Shown here: one piece after another, positions 1-8,673 of the stretch | Layout of the letters: each line of letters begins with the position of its first letter | How positions within the stretch are numbered: the stretch's first letter is position 1 | Source: Bacilli bacterium | Lineage (GTDB): Bacteria; Bacillota_I; Bacilli_A; ML615J-28; CAG-313 | NCBI GenBank assembly: GCA_017411715.1 | Contig: JAFQPO010000004.1 | Span: forward strand, 1-64,000 | Reading direction: 5' to 3' | DNA length: 64,000 nucleotides | Notes under the pieces: generated by a model | What the model was told of the DNA's origin: nothing | Seen by the model: only the letters and a program-made list of their open reading frames with translations | Databases searched by the model: none | Position numbers and translations under genes: made by a program

Positions 1-1
1 T

Positions 2-397
2 ATGGGGAAAGTCTTAAGCATTTTTATTGATGAATCAGGTGATGTTGGATTTATTAAAGATGCATCAAAATATTATATTATTACTTTTGTAATGCATAAT
101 CAAAATGATGATATAAAGAGTAATATTGAAAAAATTAAAGACTATCCTATATTTCATGCTGGTCCTATAATTAGAAGAGAGTATCCATTTGATAATATGG
201 AAATGAAAGATTACAAGAAAAATTAAAAGAGCTAACTCCACTTGAATTTAGGGAGATAACTCTTAATAGTGTCTTTTTTTAACTTTTCCGTTTTTACCGA
301 ACAGGTTCAAATGGATGCAATTTTTTTATTTTCTATGGATATTTATAGTTTTCTTCAATTAATGGGATTTGAACCTATAGGCACATCTTTATGTTGA
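2..397 (+). pseudogene. decayed DUF3800-type protein gene
   Basis: The first 74 codons (2-226) begin with the hallmark of DUF3800 proteins, IFIDESGD near residue 7, and contain HAGPIIRREYPF, also typical of the family. The frame then stops. A second frame resumes from about 214 (QEKLKELTPLEFREIT) to a stop at 280-282, just after a run of seven T. A third stretch (278-397) reads as VQMDAIFLFSMDIYSFLQ. Family members are about 220-250 residues, so this is a fragment broken by at least two frameshifts. DUF3800 proteins have an RNase H-like fold and often sit in defence or mobile-element settings; nothing of that kind is visible here. The third fragment is not clearly DUF3800. A sequencing error at the T run cannot be excluded. 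Confidence 0.6.
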
Positions 398-432
398 TTT
401 ATCAATGATGTGAGACCAAATTATGATATTTG

Positions 433-461
433 TTGCAAAAAAATAAAAAATAGGGTAAAAT
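433..461 (+). promoter_or_regulatory. promoter of the pyrophosphatase gene
   Basis: TTGCAA (433-438), a 17-base spacer and TAAAAT (456-461), 34 bases upstream of the start codon. The ribosome binding site is AAAGGAAA, just before 496. Confidence 0.65.
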
Positions 462-495
462 ATTATAAGATAAAAAAGAAAGGAAAAAGTATATT

Positions 496-2589
496 ATGAA
501 TGAAATATATATTGTTTTATTGTTGACTGCATTTGCTGCAGTAGTTACATTATGTTATGTGTTTGTATTATTTCGTAAAGTGTCTAGAATAAAAATCAAC
601 CATCCAAAAGTTGATGAAATTCACAATCACATTCATAAAGGTGCAATGACTTTTTTAACTAGAGAATATAAAATCATTATTCCTTTTATTATTGTTGTTG
701 CTGCGCTTTTAGCGATCTTAGGATTTATTCCTGCACTTAAAGGTGCAGAAGGTGTTGGATGGCAAGCAGCTCTTTGTTTTGTAATTGGTGCTTTATTCTC
801 TGGATTTGCTGGTTGGATAGGAATGCTAGTTGCCACAAAAGCTAACGCAAGAACAACTCAAGCAGCTAATGAAGAAGGAATGCCTAGTGCATTAAGAGTA
901 GCTTTTAGTGGTGGTGCTGTACTAGGGCTTTCTGTAGCTGGTTTTGGGTTACTTGGGCTTACTGGTATTTTTGTAGTGGGTTTTGCAATAACTAAAAGTT
1001 TTAATACACCTATTCAAATTCTAACTGGGTATAGTTTAGGTTGTTCAATGATCGCATTATTTTCACGCGTAGGTGGCGGTATCTATACTAAAGCTGCCGA
1101 TGTTGGTGCTGACTTAGTAGGCAAATTAGAAGCAGGAATTCCTGAGGATGATCCAAGAAATCCTGCAACAATTGCTGATAATGTAGGTGACAATGTAGGT
1201 GACATTGCCGGTATGGGGTCTGACTTGACTGAATCTTACGTTGGTTCAATAATTTCATGCTTAACAATGGCTTTACTTACATTTAATCCAACAACTGAAT
1301 TTAAATACATTTTATTCCCTATTTTAGTTTGTGGAGTAGGTGTTTTATCATCGATTTTATCTGTTATGATTATTCGCGCACGTAAATGGGATAATCCTCA
1401 TAAAGCACTAAATATAGCAACGTACATTGCAACTGCTATTGTTGTAGTAACTACAATTGTTTTAGCACTTGTATATGTAAAAGATTCAAAAATCATTGCT
1501 TGTGTCATTTCAGGTTTACTTGCTGGAATCGCTGTTGGTTTCATTGCTGAATTATATACATCTAGTGATTATAAAGCTGTTAAACAAATCGCCAAAGAAT
1601 CTCAAACTGGTCATGGTACTAATATTATTGCTGGTTTAGGTGTCGGGATGAAATCAACTGCTTTAACAATTGCTTGCTTAGTTATTGCAATTGCTGTAAG
1701 TTATTTCTTTAAAGGCGGATATGGAATTGCTTTAGCCGCTGTGGGAATGCTATCAACTGTTGGTATTACTGTTTCTGTTGATGGATATGGTCCAATTGCT
1801 GATAATGCAGGTGGTATTGCTGAAATGTCTGAACTACCTCATGAAGTAAGAGAAATCACTGATACACTAGATTCTGTTGGAAACACAACTGCCGCTATTG
1901 GTAAAGGATTCTGCATTGGTTCTGCAACACTTACATCTTTAGCATTTATTGTTTCATTTATTGAGGCTGTTTCAAAAGAAGTTGAAGGATTCTCTATTTC
2001 TTTAGCTGATCCAAAGGTTTTAATTGGAATGCTTTTAGGAGCAATGTTACCTTATTTATTTAGTGCTCTAACTATTGCATCAGTTGGTAAAGCAGCTAAT
2101 AAAATGGTGGAAGAAGTTCGTGCACAATACAAAAATGATCCTGCAATTTTAGAAGGAAAGAGTACACCTAACTATAATCGTTGTATTGATATTTCTACAA
2201 AAGCCTCATTAAAAGAAATGATTCTACCTGGTGTTATTGCGATTGTTTCTCCTGTTGTTTGTGGTTTTATTCTTGGGGCTGAAGGATTAGGTGGACTATT
2301 AATTGGTGGACTTGTGTCTGCTATTATGCTTGCAGTGTTTATGGCAAATAGTGGTGGTGCTTGGGATAACGCTAAAAAATATGTAGAAGGTGGAAACTTT
2401 GGCGGTAAAGGTAGTGATACTCATAAAGCTGCTGTAACTGGAGATACAGTTGGTGACCCATTAAAAGATACAGCAGGGCCTTCAATGGATATTTTAATTA
2501 AACTTATGTCAGTTATTTCTTTAATATTAGTCCCAATTTTAATTGAATGCACTCCACTTTGGGATGTTATAATGAGCATACTTAATTAA
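496..2589 (+). CDS. hppA: membrane-bound ion-pumping pyrophosphatase (K+-dependent type)
   Basis: This integral membrane enzyme hydrolyses pyrophosphate and pumps H+ or Na+ out of the cytoplasm. At 697 residues it has the usual length, with about 16 membrane segments. The substrate site motifs are all present: [34 protein letters not shown], a DNAGGIAEM loop and the C-terminal [14 protein letters not shown]. The segment [10 protein letters not shown] carries Ala where K+-independent enzymes have Lys, which places it in the K+-dependent class. The choice between Na+ and H+ cannot be made with confidence by eye. The gene is monocistronic, with its own promoter and a terminator at 2665. In a fermenting cell it would recover energy from biosynthetic pyrophosphate. 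Confidence 0.96.
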   Translation: MNEIYIVLLLTAFAAVVTLCYVFVLFRKVSRIKINHPKVDEIHNHIHKGAMTFLTREYKIIIPFIIVVAALLAILGFIPALKGAEGVGWQAALCFVIGALFSGFAGWIGMLVATKANARTTQAANEEGMPSALRVAFSGGAVLGLSVAGFGLLGLTGIFVVGFAITKSFNTPIQILTGYSLGCSMIALFSRVGGGIYTKAADVGADLVGKLEAGIPEDDPRNPATIADNVGDNVGDIAGMGSDLTESYVGSIISCLTMALLTFNPTTEFKYILFPILVCGVGVLSSILSVMIIRARKWDNPHKALNIATYIATAIVVVTTIVLALVYVKDSKIIACVISGLLAGIAVGFIAELYTSSDYKAVKQIAKESQTGHGTNIIAGLGVGMKSTALTIACLVIAIAVSYFFKGGYGIALAAVGMLSTVGITVSVDGYGPIADNAGGIAEMSELPHEVREITDTLDSVGNTTAAIGKGFCIGSATLTSLAFIVSFIEAVSKEVEGFSISLADPKVLIGMLLGAMLPYLFSALTIASVGKAANKMVEEVRAQYKNDPAILEGKSTPNYNRCIDISTKASLKEMILPGVIAIVSPVVCGFILGAEGLGGLLIGGLVSAIMLAVFMANSGGAWDNAKKYVEGGNFGGKGSDTHKAAVTGDTVGDPLKDTAGPSMDILIKLMSVISLILVPILIECTPLWDVIMSILN

Positions 2590-2664
2590 TATTTAAATCT
2601 ATACTCTAGTTGATAAGTTTAACAATATATTGTGAACTTCAATTAATATCTATAAAAAATAAAT

Positions 2665-2697
2665 AACCTCAACCATAATTGGTTGGGGTTGTTTTAA
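2665..2697 (+). terminator. intrinsic terminator after hppA
   Basis: An 11-bp stem with one G-T pair (AACCTCAACCA / TGGTTGGGGTT), loop TAAT, followed by GTTTT. The remaining intergenic sequence to 2908 holds two dyads (2614-2639, 2815-2838) and the next promoter, but no gene. Confidence 0.85.
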
Positions 2698-2845
2698 TTT
2701 AATCTAGTAGTTTTACAATCATATTAAAATTGTATAGTAGAAATAATATGTTACTTTATTTGTTTTTCATACTAATTAGAATTAATATAAAATCATTTAT
2801 ATTAAAAAACAAGAAAACATTTTTATATAAAAGTGTTTCATTTAA

Positions 2846-2875
2846 TTGCATTAATAGATGTGAAAATGATATAAT
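2846..2875 (+). promoter_or_regulatory. promoter of the M28 peptidase gene
   Basis: TTGCAT (2846-2851), an 18-base spacer and TATAAT (2870-2875) preceded by TGA, giving an extended -10. A near-perfect 24-bp palindrome ends 8 bases upstream of the -35 box. Confidence 0.7.
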
Positions 2876-2907
2876 TTAAGTAAATAATTTAACAGTAGGA
2901 GGAATTT

Positions 2908-4200
2908 ATGAGTATTTGTAAAAAACGTGCTTTTGAAGTTTTAGAAAGAATAAGCTTTGAACGTATTGCGGGGACTGATAAAGAATTAGAAGCCGCAAAC
3001 ATAATTAAAGCAGAATGCGAAAAATATGGTGTAGAGGCACATTTAGAAAGTTTTGAAATTGATATGCCAGAAGTAATTTCTGCATCATTAGAAGTTTTAT
3101 CACCAACTCCATGGAAAATTAATTGTGTAGGTATTGGTAAAAGTGGTAATACTGATGAATGTGGAGTAGAAGGACCTTTATGTTATATTGAAAATGCGAT
3201 GGATGCAAATATTTTAGATGTAGCTGGTAAAATAGTACTTGCTACAGGAAGAATTAGTCCTGAGCAAATGAAAAAAATTTACGATAAAGGCGCAAAAGGA
3301 TATATTTTAGTAGCTGGTTCTTTATATGATCCGGAAGAAATGATTCCTGAAATTCGTACTGGCAATGCTCGTAAAAAAGCAGATGAAGACTATAATCTAC
3401 CAGGTGTAATCATCCATATTACTGATGCCGAAAAATTATTAAGAAGCTACCCTGAGACACTAAGATTATGTTTAAAACAAGATGGAGACAAAAAAGGAAC
3501 ATCACACAATGTTGTTGCTAGAATTGAAGGAACTGAGAAAAAAGATGAAATTATTGCATTTAGTGCACACTTCGACTCTGTAATTTATTCTAGTGGTGCA
3601 TGGGATAATGGTACTGGAAGTATCACAATCATGGAATTAATGCATTATTTCTTAGCTAATCCACCTAAACGTACAGTTGAATTTATTTGGTGTGGTAGTG
3701 AAGAAATTGGCTTAATTGGTTCAAAAGATTTTGTCGAAAAAAGAAAAGAAGAACTTAATAAATATTTATTTAATATTAATGTCGATATGACTGGTGTTTT
3801 ATTAGGCTTTGAAATAGCTGTATGCTCATGTGAAGAAGCAGTCGCAAAATATATTGATTACCTAGGTAAGATAGAAGGATTCCCTATTTCAACACGTGTT
3901 GATATGTATTCATCAGACTCATCTTCATTTGCGATTGCTGGCGTTCCAGCTGTAACATTCGCACGTATTCAACCAAGAGGTGGAGCTGAAATTCACTCTC
4001 GTCGTGATGCTATGAAATATTTAGACCCAGATGCATTTATTAAAACAGTTGAATTTATGGCTAAATTCTCTGATAATTTTGTTAATGCTAAAGTGTTCCC
4101 AGTATCAAGGGAAATGCCAAAACAATTAGCTGAACGTATGGAACAAATGAAAAAAATGTTCGAACAAAGTAAGAAAAAAGAAGAAAAAGAAACTAAATAA
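2908..4200 (+). CDS. M28 family zinc aminopeptidase
   Basis: This is a cytoplasmic-looking metallopeptidase of 430 residues with no signal peptide. A PA-like insert (about residues 85-170) precedes the catalytic part. The M28 metal ligands are visible in order: H221 (SAHFDS), D233 (WDNGTG), the E265-E266 pair (GSEEIG), D293 (NVDMTG) and H363 (EIHSRRD). The family removes N-terminal residues from peptides using two zinc ions; the exact substrate is unknown. The C-terminus is a Lys/Glu-rich tail. The start follows AGGAGG by 6 bases. The gene stands alone between its own promoter and a terminator that overlaps its stop codon. Confidence 0.92.
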   Translation: MSICKKRAFEVLERISFERIAGTDKELEAANIIKAECEKYGVEAHLESFEIDMPEVISASLEVLSPTPWKINCVGIGKSGNTDECGVEGPLCYIENAMDANILDVAGKIVLATGRISPEQMKKIYDKGAKGYILVAGSLYDPEEMIPEIRTGNARKKADEDYNLPGVIIHITDAEKLLRSYPETLRLCLKQDGDKKGTSHNVVARIEGTEKKDEIIAFSAHFDSVIYSSGAWDNGTGSITIMELMHYFLANPPKRTVEFIWCGSEEIGLIGSKDFVEKRKEELNKYLFNINVDMTGVLLGFEIAVCSCEEAVAKYIDYLGKIEGFPISTRVDMYSSDSSSFAIAGVPAVTFARIQPRGGAEIHSRRDAMKYLDPDAFIKTVEFMAKFSDNFVNAKVFPVSREMPKQLAERMEQMKKMFEQSKKKEEKETK

Positions 4201-4224
4201 GCAAAATATTTTGCTTATTTTTTC
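4196..4224 (+). terminator. intrinsic terminator overlapping the peptidase stop codon
   Basis: A 24-base palindrome with arms AATAAGCAAAAT / ATTTTGCTTATT is followed by a T run. The left arm includes the TAA stop of the preceding gene. Confidence 0.8.
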
Positions 4225-4230
4225 TAAAAA

Positions 4231-4258
4231 TGTCACCTTTTAATCCCTATATTAGTCT
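4231..4258 (+). promoter_or_regulatory. possible ECF-type promoter of the sigma factor operon
   Basis: No TTGACA/TATAAT promoter lies between the terminator at 4196-4224 and the sigma factor start at 4279. Instead there is TGTCACC (4231-4237), 15 bases, then TAGTCT (4253-4258). This spacing and a CACC-like -35 resemble an autoregulated ECF promoter. It is a single-site guess with no second copy to support it. Confidence 0.3.
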
Positions 4259-4278
4259 TATATATGAGGAGATAAATT

Positions 4279-4764
4279 ATGAGAAAGATTTCAAATGAAG
4301 CATTCAACGAACTATATTATCAGTACAAACCAATGATTTATAATATTGCGTATACGTATGTTCACAATGTTCATGATGCAGATGATATTGTCCAAGAAGT
4401 ATTCTTAAAATACCTTAAATCAACTGAAGAATTTGCCGGCAAGAATAATGAAAAGTATTGGTTGATCAGAGTGACAATAAACACTGCAAAGTCTTTTGTT
4501 ACGTCTAGTTGGCGTAAAAAAGTCATCTTAGATGAGGAAACAATTGATAAACAAAAAAACAATGATTCTGATTCAAATGATGATTTATTTGAAATTATAT
4601 ACTCACTTCCTCGAAAATATAAAGAAGTTATTGTCTTATACTATTATGAAGATTTAATGATTGCGGAAATCGCAAGTATTTTATCGATTTCTCAATCAGC
4701 ATGTAAAAAGAGACTAGAACGAGCTAGAAATTTAATAAGGGCTAGGGAGGTAAAAAATGGATAA
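4279..4764 (+). CDS. ECF-type RNA polymerase sigma factor
   Basis: This 161-residue protein has the two domains of ECF sigma factors. Region 2 (about residues 8-75) contains AYTYVHNVHDADDIVQEVFLK, the core-binding and -10-recognising helix. Region 4 (about 105-155) contains the helix-turn-helix around YYYEDLMIAEIASILSISQSACKKRLERAR. No extra C-terminal domain is present. It overlaps the next gene by 8 bases, so the two are translationally coupled. That gene encodes a membrane protein with a short cytoplasmic N-terminus, and sigma/anti-sigma pairs are usually arranged this way. The start follows GAGGAGA. Confidence 0.93.
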   Translation: MRKISNEAFNELYYQYKPMIYNIAYTYVHNVHDADDIVQEVFLKYLKSTEEFAGKNNEKYWLIRVTINTAKSFVTSSWRKKVILDEETIDKQKNNDSDSNDDLFEIIYSLPRKYKEVIVLYYYEDLMIAEIASILSISQSACKKRLERARNLIRAREVKNG

Positions 4765-6946
4765 GTTTAAAGAAAGAATTAAAAATTCAAAAAAGGCTAT
4801 TGAGCCATCACAAAAAAATAATCCTAATCAACTATATCAACTAAATAAATTTAAAATGGCAAATAAAAAGTCAAAATTTAATTTAAGCTTAGGATTAAAT
4901 TTTGTCTTAGTTACAACATTAGTAATTGTTTTAACTATTGGTGGCATAGGATTATTTAATAATAAAGTAGAACCAAATGGTAAGGAAAATCAAAATAATC
5001 AAAGTGTGATAAATCCAAATACACCAACGACTAATACTGGTGATTTCATCAAAGTTAATAGTCTACAAGAATTAAAAATACTTCTTTCAGATGGAAATTT
5101 AGAATTTAATGATAGTTTTGATGAAGATTTAGACTCTCCTGAAGTTGAGGTGCCAACTTCTCCAGGAGAGCCGTCGTACGGAATTGTAGGAGGGGTATCG
5201 CCAGATATTGATGTTATTATTCCTTCTATTAAAGAAGAAGTATATGAAACAAATACACAAGTAAATGGTGTGGATGAGGCAGATATTGTTAAAGTAAATG
5301 GTAAGTTTATTTACTATATTTCAAGAAAAACAAAGATGTTACATATTCTTAAAACAAATGAAGAACAAGTAACAGAAATTAAAAACTATAGTTTTGGCAA
5401 AGAAGAAGTTGTAATATCAGAAAATGAAGAGGCAATTGCTTACCGAGTAACCGAAACAACTCTTAATGATATGTATTATACAGATTTATATTTAATAGTT
5501 AGTGCTGATGCAGAGACTTATACTAAAGTGACAACTAAATCTCAAAATGGAACTTATACTAGTGAATATCAAAACATATCTGAATATCATATTTATGATA
5601 TTAATACGTATGAACTAGTGAAAAAAATTCAAACTGCTGGTAATAATGTTAGTACTAGACTAGTTGGAAATGAATTGATTATTGTTAATAATTACAATGA
5701 TTATAAGAAAAATATGAATTTAATGTTACCAAGATACTTTGTTGATGATGTTATGATTGAACCTTTAGTATCAACAATATATTATTGCCCATTTTTTGGA
5801 TCAAACATTAATTCTTATGTGATTATTTATAAAGTTATATTAAATAATAAAATTGAAATTAAAGACTATTATTTCTTAACACCATATATTAGAAACTTAT
5901 ATGCGACAAAAGATAAATTATACTTAATAAGATATTCAGGTTCAATAAGTGAAACAAAAGATAATCTTTTAACATCTTATAATACATCTAAAGTATTAGT
6001 ATTTGATTATGAAGATGAAATTAAGCCAGTCGATGTTGTTACTGTTAAAGGAAGAATTAATGATAAGTATTGGATAGATGAATATGAAGGCTTTTTACGT
6101 ATAGCATCAACAGGAAGTAAAAATGAACAAAAACTACTTGCGGGGAAATACCCATATTCTTCATCTTCAAGTATTTTTAATTATTTAACAATTTTTAAAC
6201 TTGATAGTGACGGAAAATATCAAGAAATTAGTTCAATAACTGAAGGGTTAGGAGAAATTGGGGAAACAATGTATAGCGCAAGATTCAATGGAAATCGCGC
6301 AACTGTGGTAACATTTAAACAAACTGATCCACTTTATTACATTGATTTAACAGATCATTATCACCCTGTTATTACAAGTGAACTTAAAATTAGTGGTTTC
6401 ACAGTATATCAACATCCATATAATGAAAATTATGTAATCGGATTTGGATATGAAGCAAATAGCAGTGGCGTAACAAAGGGGTATAAAATTGCCTTATTCG
6501 ATGTAAGTGATAAGTATAATATTAAGCAAGTTGGAAAACCTCATGTTTTCATATATGGGTCAATTGATGCGGCATCACTGATTAATGTAAATGCTCATAC
6601 TGCTGATTATTATTATGGCTTTGAAGTGATTAGTAATCCAAAGGTTTTATTGTCAAATATGTCAAAAGGTATTTTTGGATTTAGTATTAATAGTAGAGAT
6701 TATGTTGGCTCTGGGTCTTCTTCAAAATATCGACATACTAATAGATATATTGTAATGAAGATAGATGTAAATAGTGATGATCCACTAAAAATTATCTTAG
6801 ATGAAAAACATGAAGCGACTTCTTATCATGATTACTATGAGAGAATGGTATTTGTTGGTAATTACTACTATTTATTATCTAGCGAATCTGTTAAAGTTTA
6901 TCAATTAAATAATAAGCTTGATTTAGTAGGAAATTTATCATTTTAA
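4757..6946 (+). CDS. membrane-anchored beta-propeller protein, candidate anti-sigma/sensor
   Basis: The first 40 residues are basic and hydrophilic (cytoplasmic). One membrane segment follows at about 44-66, then about 660 extracellular residues. A low-complexity Asn/Pro/Glu linker (about 70-160) leads to TNTQVNGVDEADIVKVNGKFIYYIS, the signature opening of the secreted beta-propeller domain (Pfam Beta_propel, PF09826), which fills the rest. Because the gene overlaps the ECF sigma gene by 8 bases, I infer that the cytoplasmic segment may hold the sigma factor at the membrane and the propeller may sense an outside signal. No zinc-finger or RsgI-type anti-sigma motif is visible, so that role is unproven. 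Family proteins have no established ligand. Confidence 0.85.
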   Translation: MDKFKERIKNSKKAIEPSQKNNPNQLYQLNKFKMANKKSKFNLSLGLNFVLVTTLVIVLTIGGIGLFNNKVEPNGKENQNNQSVINPNTPTTNTGDFIKVNSLQELKILLSDGNLEFNDSFDEDLDSPEVEVPTSPGEPSYGIVGGVSPDIDVIIPSIKEEVYETNTQVNGVDEADIVKVNGKFIYYISRKTKMLHILKTNEEQVTEIKNYSFGKEEVVISENEEAIAYRVTETTLNDMYYTDLYLIVSADAETYTKVTTKSQNGTYTSEYQNISEYHIYDINTYELVKKIQTAGNNVSTRLVGNELIIVNNYNDYKKNMNLMLPRYFVDDVMIEPLVSTIYYCPFFGSNINSYVIIYKVILNNKIEIKDYYFLTPYIRNLYATKDKLYLIRYSGSISETKDNLLTSYNTSKVLVFDYEDEIKPVDVVTVKGRINDKYWIDEYEGFLRIASTGSKNEQKLLAGKYPYSSSSSIFNYLTIFKLDSDGKYQEISSITEGLGEIGETMYSARFNGNRATVVTFKQTDPLYYIDLTDHYHPVITSELKISGFTVYQHPYNENYVIGFGYEANSSGVTKGYKIALFDVSDKYNIKQVGKPHVFIYGSIDAASLINVNAHTADYYYGFEVISNPKVLLSNMSKGIFGFSINSRDYVGSGSSSKYRHTNRYIVMKIDVNSDDPLKIILDEKHEATSYHDYYERMVFVGNYYYLLSSESVKVYQLNNKLDLVGNLSF

Positions 6947-6950
6947 ATAA

Positions 6951-6995
6951 AAAAAGCAAGTTTTACTGGTAACGGTAGAATTTGCTTTTTGTTTT
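6951..6995 (+). terminator. intrinsic terminator of the sigma factor operon
   Basis: A 17-bp stem with some G-T pairs (6951-6967 with 6974-6990), a six-base loop and a T-rich tail. Confidence 0.85.
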
Positions 6996-7027
6996 AATTC
7001 TAATTGATGGCAAAAGCTTTTAAAAAA

Positions 7028-7036
7028 TGATAAAAT
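7028..7036 (+). promoter_or_regulatory. extended -10 promoter of the lipoprotein pair
   Basis: TGATAAAAT, 22 bases upstream of the ATG at 7058. No good -35 box lies at the right distance. Confidence 0.4.
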
Positions 7037-7057
7037 AGTTAAGAAAGGGTGATTAAG

Positions 7058-7477
7058 ATGTTAAAGAAGATATTATTATTTACATTGATGTTAGCTTTGA
7101 CATCTTGTCGAAGTGTCGGTGAAAAATTTACTTACACAGCGGTAGTTATGACAACGTCTGATGTGATGGTTGGGGATACATTTGATGTGTTAGTTACAAC
7201 GACTAATACTTCTTTAGAGGACTTTCATTATGAAGGTAGTTCAACAGTTATAGGTGCTATTATTTATTTAAAAAATAGTGATGGTCATATTATTAGACCA
7301 CTTGATGTTCCCGTGACAAAAGACTATCGTAAAATGGTATTTAAAAATAAAGATACAATTACTAGAACTTGGACATTTGTTTTAAGTGAAGATGATGATT
7401 GTGGTTCATATGATTTATATTTTGAGTTTTTTGATGATTGTGAAAAACTAGACAACTTTATTAATATTAAGGAGTAA
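7058..7477 (+). CDS. small lipoprotein of unknown function
   Basis: A 139-residue exported protein. The signal peptide ends in a lipobox (ALTSC), so Cys at about residue 17 should be lipidated and the protein tethered to the outer face of the membrane. The mature part looks like a beta-sandwich: GDTFDVLVTTTNTS early and TRTWTFVLSEDD late, as in intracellular-proteinase-inhibitor-like or Ig-like folds. This fold is a guess. The ATG at 7058 is chosen over a GTG at 7049 because GAAAGGG lies 8 bases upstream. The next lipoprotein gene begins three bases after its stop. Confidence 0.8.
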   Translation: MLKKILLFTLMLALTSCRSVGEKFTYTAVVMTTSDVMVGDTFDVLVTTTNTSLEDFHYEGSSTVIGAIIYLKNSDGHIIRPLDVPVTKDYRKMVFKNKDTITRTWTFVLSEDDDCGSYDLYFEFFDDCEKLDNFINIKE

Positions 7478-7479
7478 TT

Positions 7480-7890
7480 ATGAAGAATAAAATAATTAGT
7501 ATAGCTTTATTAATAGTATGTATGTTTGTTCTATGTGGTTGTAATGAAAAACCATTCAAAGCAGCAAAAAAATGGTATGTTGTAGAAATTGTATCAGGTG
7601 ATCAAGTATTTCGTGAAGGAGATGTTTGTGGTGGAGTTAAACTTACAAAAACATCATATTTATTCGAATTTTTTGAAGATGGAACTTTTAAAGCAGTATT
7701 AGATAACAAAGAAGTAGAAGGGGAGTTTAAGAAAAGATTTGAAATTTTTAAACTTAAATCATACTGGGAAGTTGTTACAAATGATGGACGTCAGTTTATA
7801 GGACGTTGTGAAAAAGATGAAGAGTATGAATATAAATTTATTTTGGAAGGTCGCTACTATACATATGTATTAGTACTGCAAAAAAACTAA
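7480..7890 (+). CDS. small lipoprotein of unknown function
   Basis: A 136-residue protein with signal peptide and lipobox VLCGC, followed by a hydrophilic beta-rich domain with many aromatic residues (KKWYVVEIVSGDQVF, FKLKSYWEVVT). I do not recognise a family; the pattern recalls small lipocalin-like lipoproteins that measure a fold rather than catalyse. It is cotranscribed with the preceding lipoprotein gene and starts after AAGGAG. No clear terminator follows. Confidence 0.78.
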   Translation: MKNKIISIALLIVCMFVLCGCNEKPFKAAKKWYVVEIVSGDQVFREGDVCGGVKLTKTSYLFEFFEDGTFKAVLDNKEVEGEFKKRFEIFKLKSYWEVVTNDGRQFIGRCEKDEEYEYKFILEGRYYTYVLVLQKN

Positions 7891-7921
7891 ACGCAATTTA
7901 TAACAAAAAAATAACAGTTTT

Positions 7922-7930
7922 TGATATAAT
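7922..7930 (+). promoter_or_regulatory. extended -10 promoter of the NifU-like/GGGtGRT operon
   Basis: TGATATAAT with TATAAT at 7925-7930, 40 bases before the ATG at 7971. The -35 region is poor, as often with extended -10 promoters. Confidence 0.55.
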
Positions 7931-7970
7931 AGTATAGTAAAAAATTGTTCTAAAAAGAAAGGATAATATT

Positions 7971-8663
7971 ATGAATTATACAAATGACGTAAAAGAAATG
8001 TGTAAAGTTAAAATTGGTGCAAGTCATGGTTGTGCTCCAATTCCATCAGAAGGAAAATGGACATATTCACGTGAAATCAAAGACATCAATGGTTTAACTC
8101 ATGGTGTTGGATGGTGTGCTCCTCAACAAGGTGCTTGTAAACTTACTTTAAACGTTAAAGAAGGAATCATTCAAGAAGCTTTAATTGAAACTTTAGGTTG
8201 CAGTGGTATGACTCACTCTGCAGCTATGGCAAGTGAAGCAATTGTTGGTAAAACATTACTTGAAGCTTTAAATACTGACTTAGTATGTGATGCTATCAAT
8301 ACAGCAATGCGCGAATTATTCTTACAAATCGTTTATGGTCGTACTCAATCTGCATTTAGTGAAGAAGGTTTACCAATCGGTGCAGGTTTAGAAGACTTAG
8401 GTAAAGGTTTAAGAAGCCAAGTTGGTACAAGCTATAGTACTTTAGAAAAAGGTCCTCGTTATCTTGAATTAACAGAAGGATATATCTTAAAAATGGCACT
8501 AGATGAAAATAATGAAATCATCGGTTACCAATATTTAAGTGTTGGAAGATTCATGGATTTCTTAAAGAAAGGCATGAAAGCTGAAGAAGCACTAGAAAAA
8601 GCAAAAGGTCAATATGGACGCTTCGATGAAGCTGCTAAATATATTGATCCAAGATGCGAATAG
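7971..8663 (+). CDS. NifU-like iron-sulfur scaffold-type protein
   Basis: A 230-residue cytoplasmic protein related to the IscU/NifU N-terminal scaffold fold. Conserved cysteines lie in GWCAPQQGACKL and in TLGCSGMTHSAAMASEAIVG, the latter resembling the CSG/CGD metal-binding segment of scaffold proteins. It is longer than IscU (about 125-150 residues), with an extra C-terminal half (GAGLEDLGKGLRSQVG onward). The stop codon is followed after 10 bases by the GGGtGRT gene; such pairs recur in Firmicutes genomes. Building or carrying an Fe-S cluster is expected from the fold but not shown for this branch. No SufBCD or IscS gene lies nearby. Confidence 0.82.
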   Translation: MNYTNDVKEMCKVKIGASHGCAPIPSEGKWTYSREIKDINGLTHGVGWCAPQQGACKLTLNVKEGIIQEALIETLGCSGMTHSAAMASEAIVGKTLLEALNTDLVCDAINTAMRELFLQIVYGRTQSAFSEEGLPIGAGLEDLGKGLRSQVGTSYSTLEKGPRYLELTEGYILKMALDENNEIIGYQYLSVGRFMDFLKKGMKAEEALEKAKGQYGRFDEAAKYIDPRCE

Positions 8664-8673
8664 GAGGTTCATC

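Noticed and set aside
633-836. Minus-strand open frame inside hppA
   Set aside because: Antisense shadow of a well-supported gene, without ribosome binding site or recognisable family.
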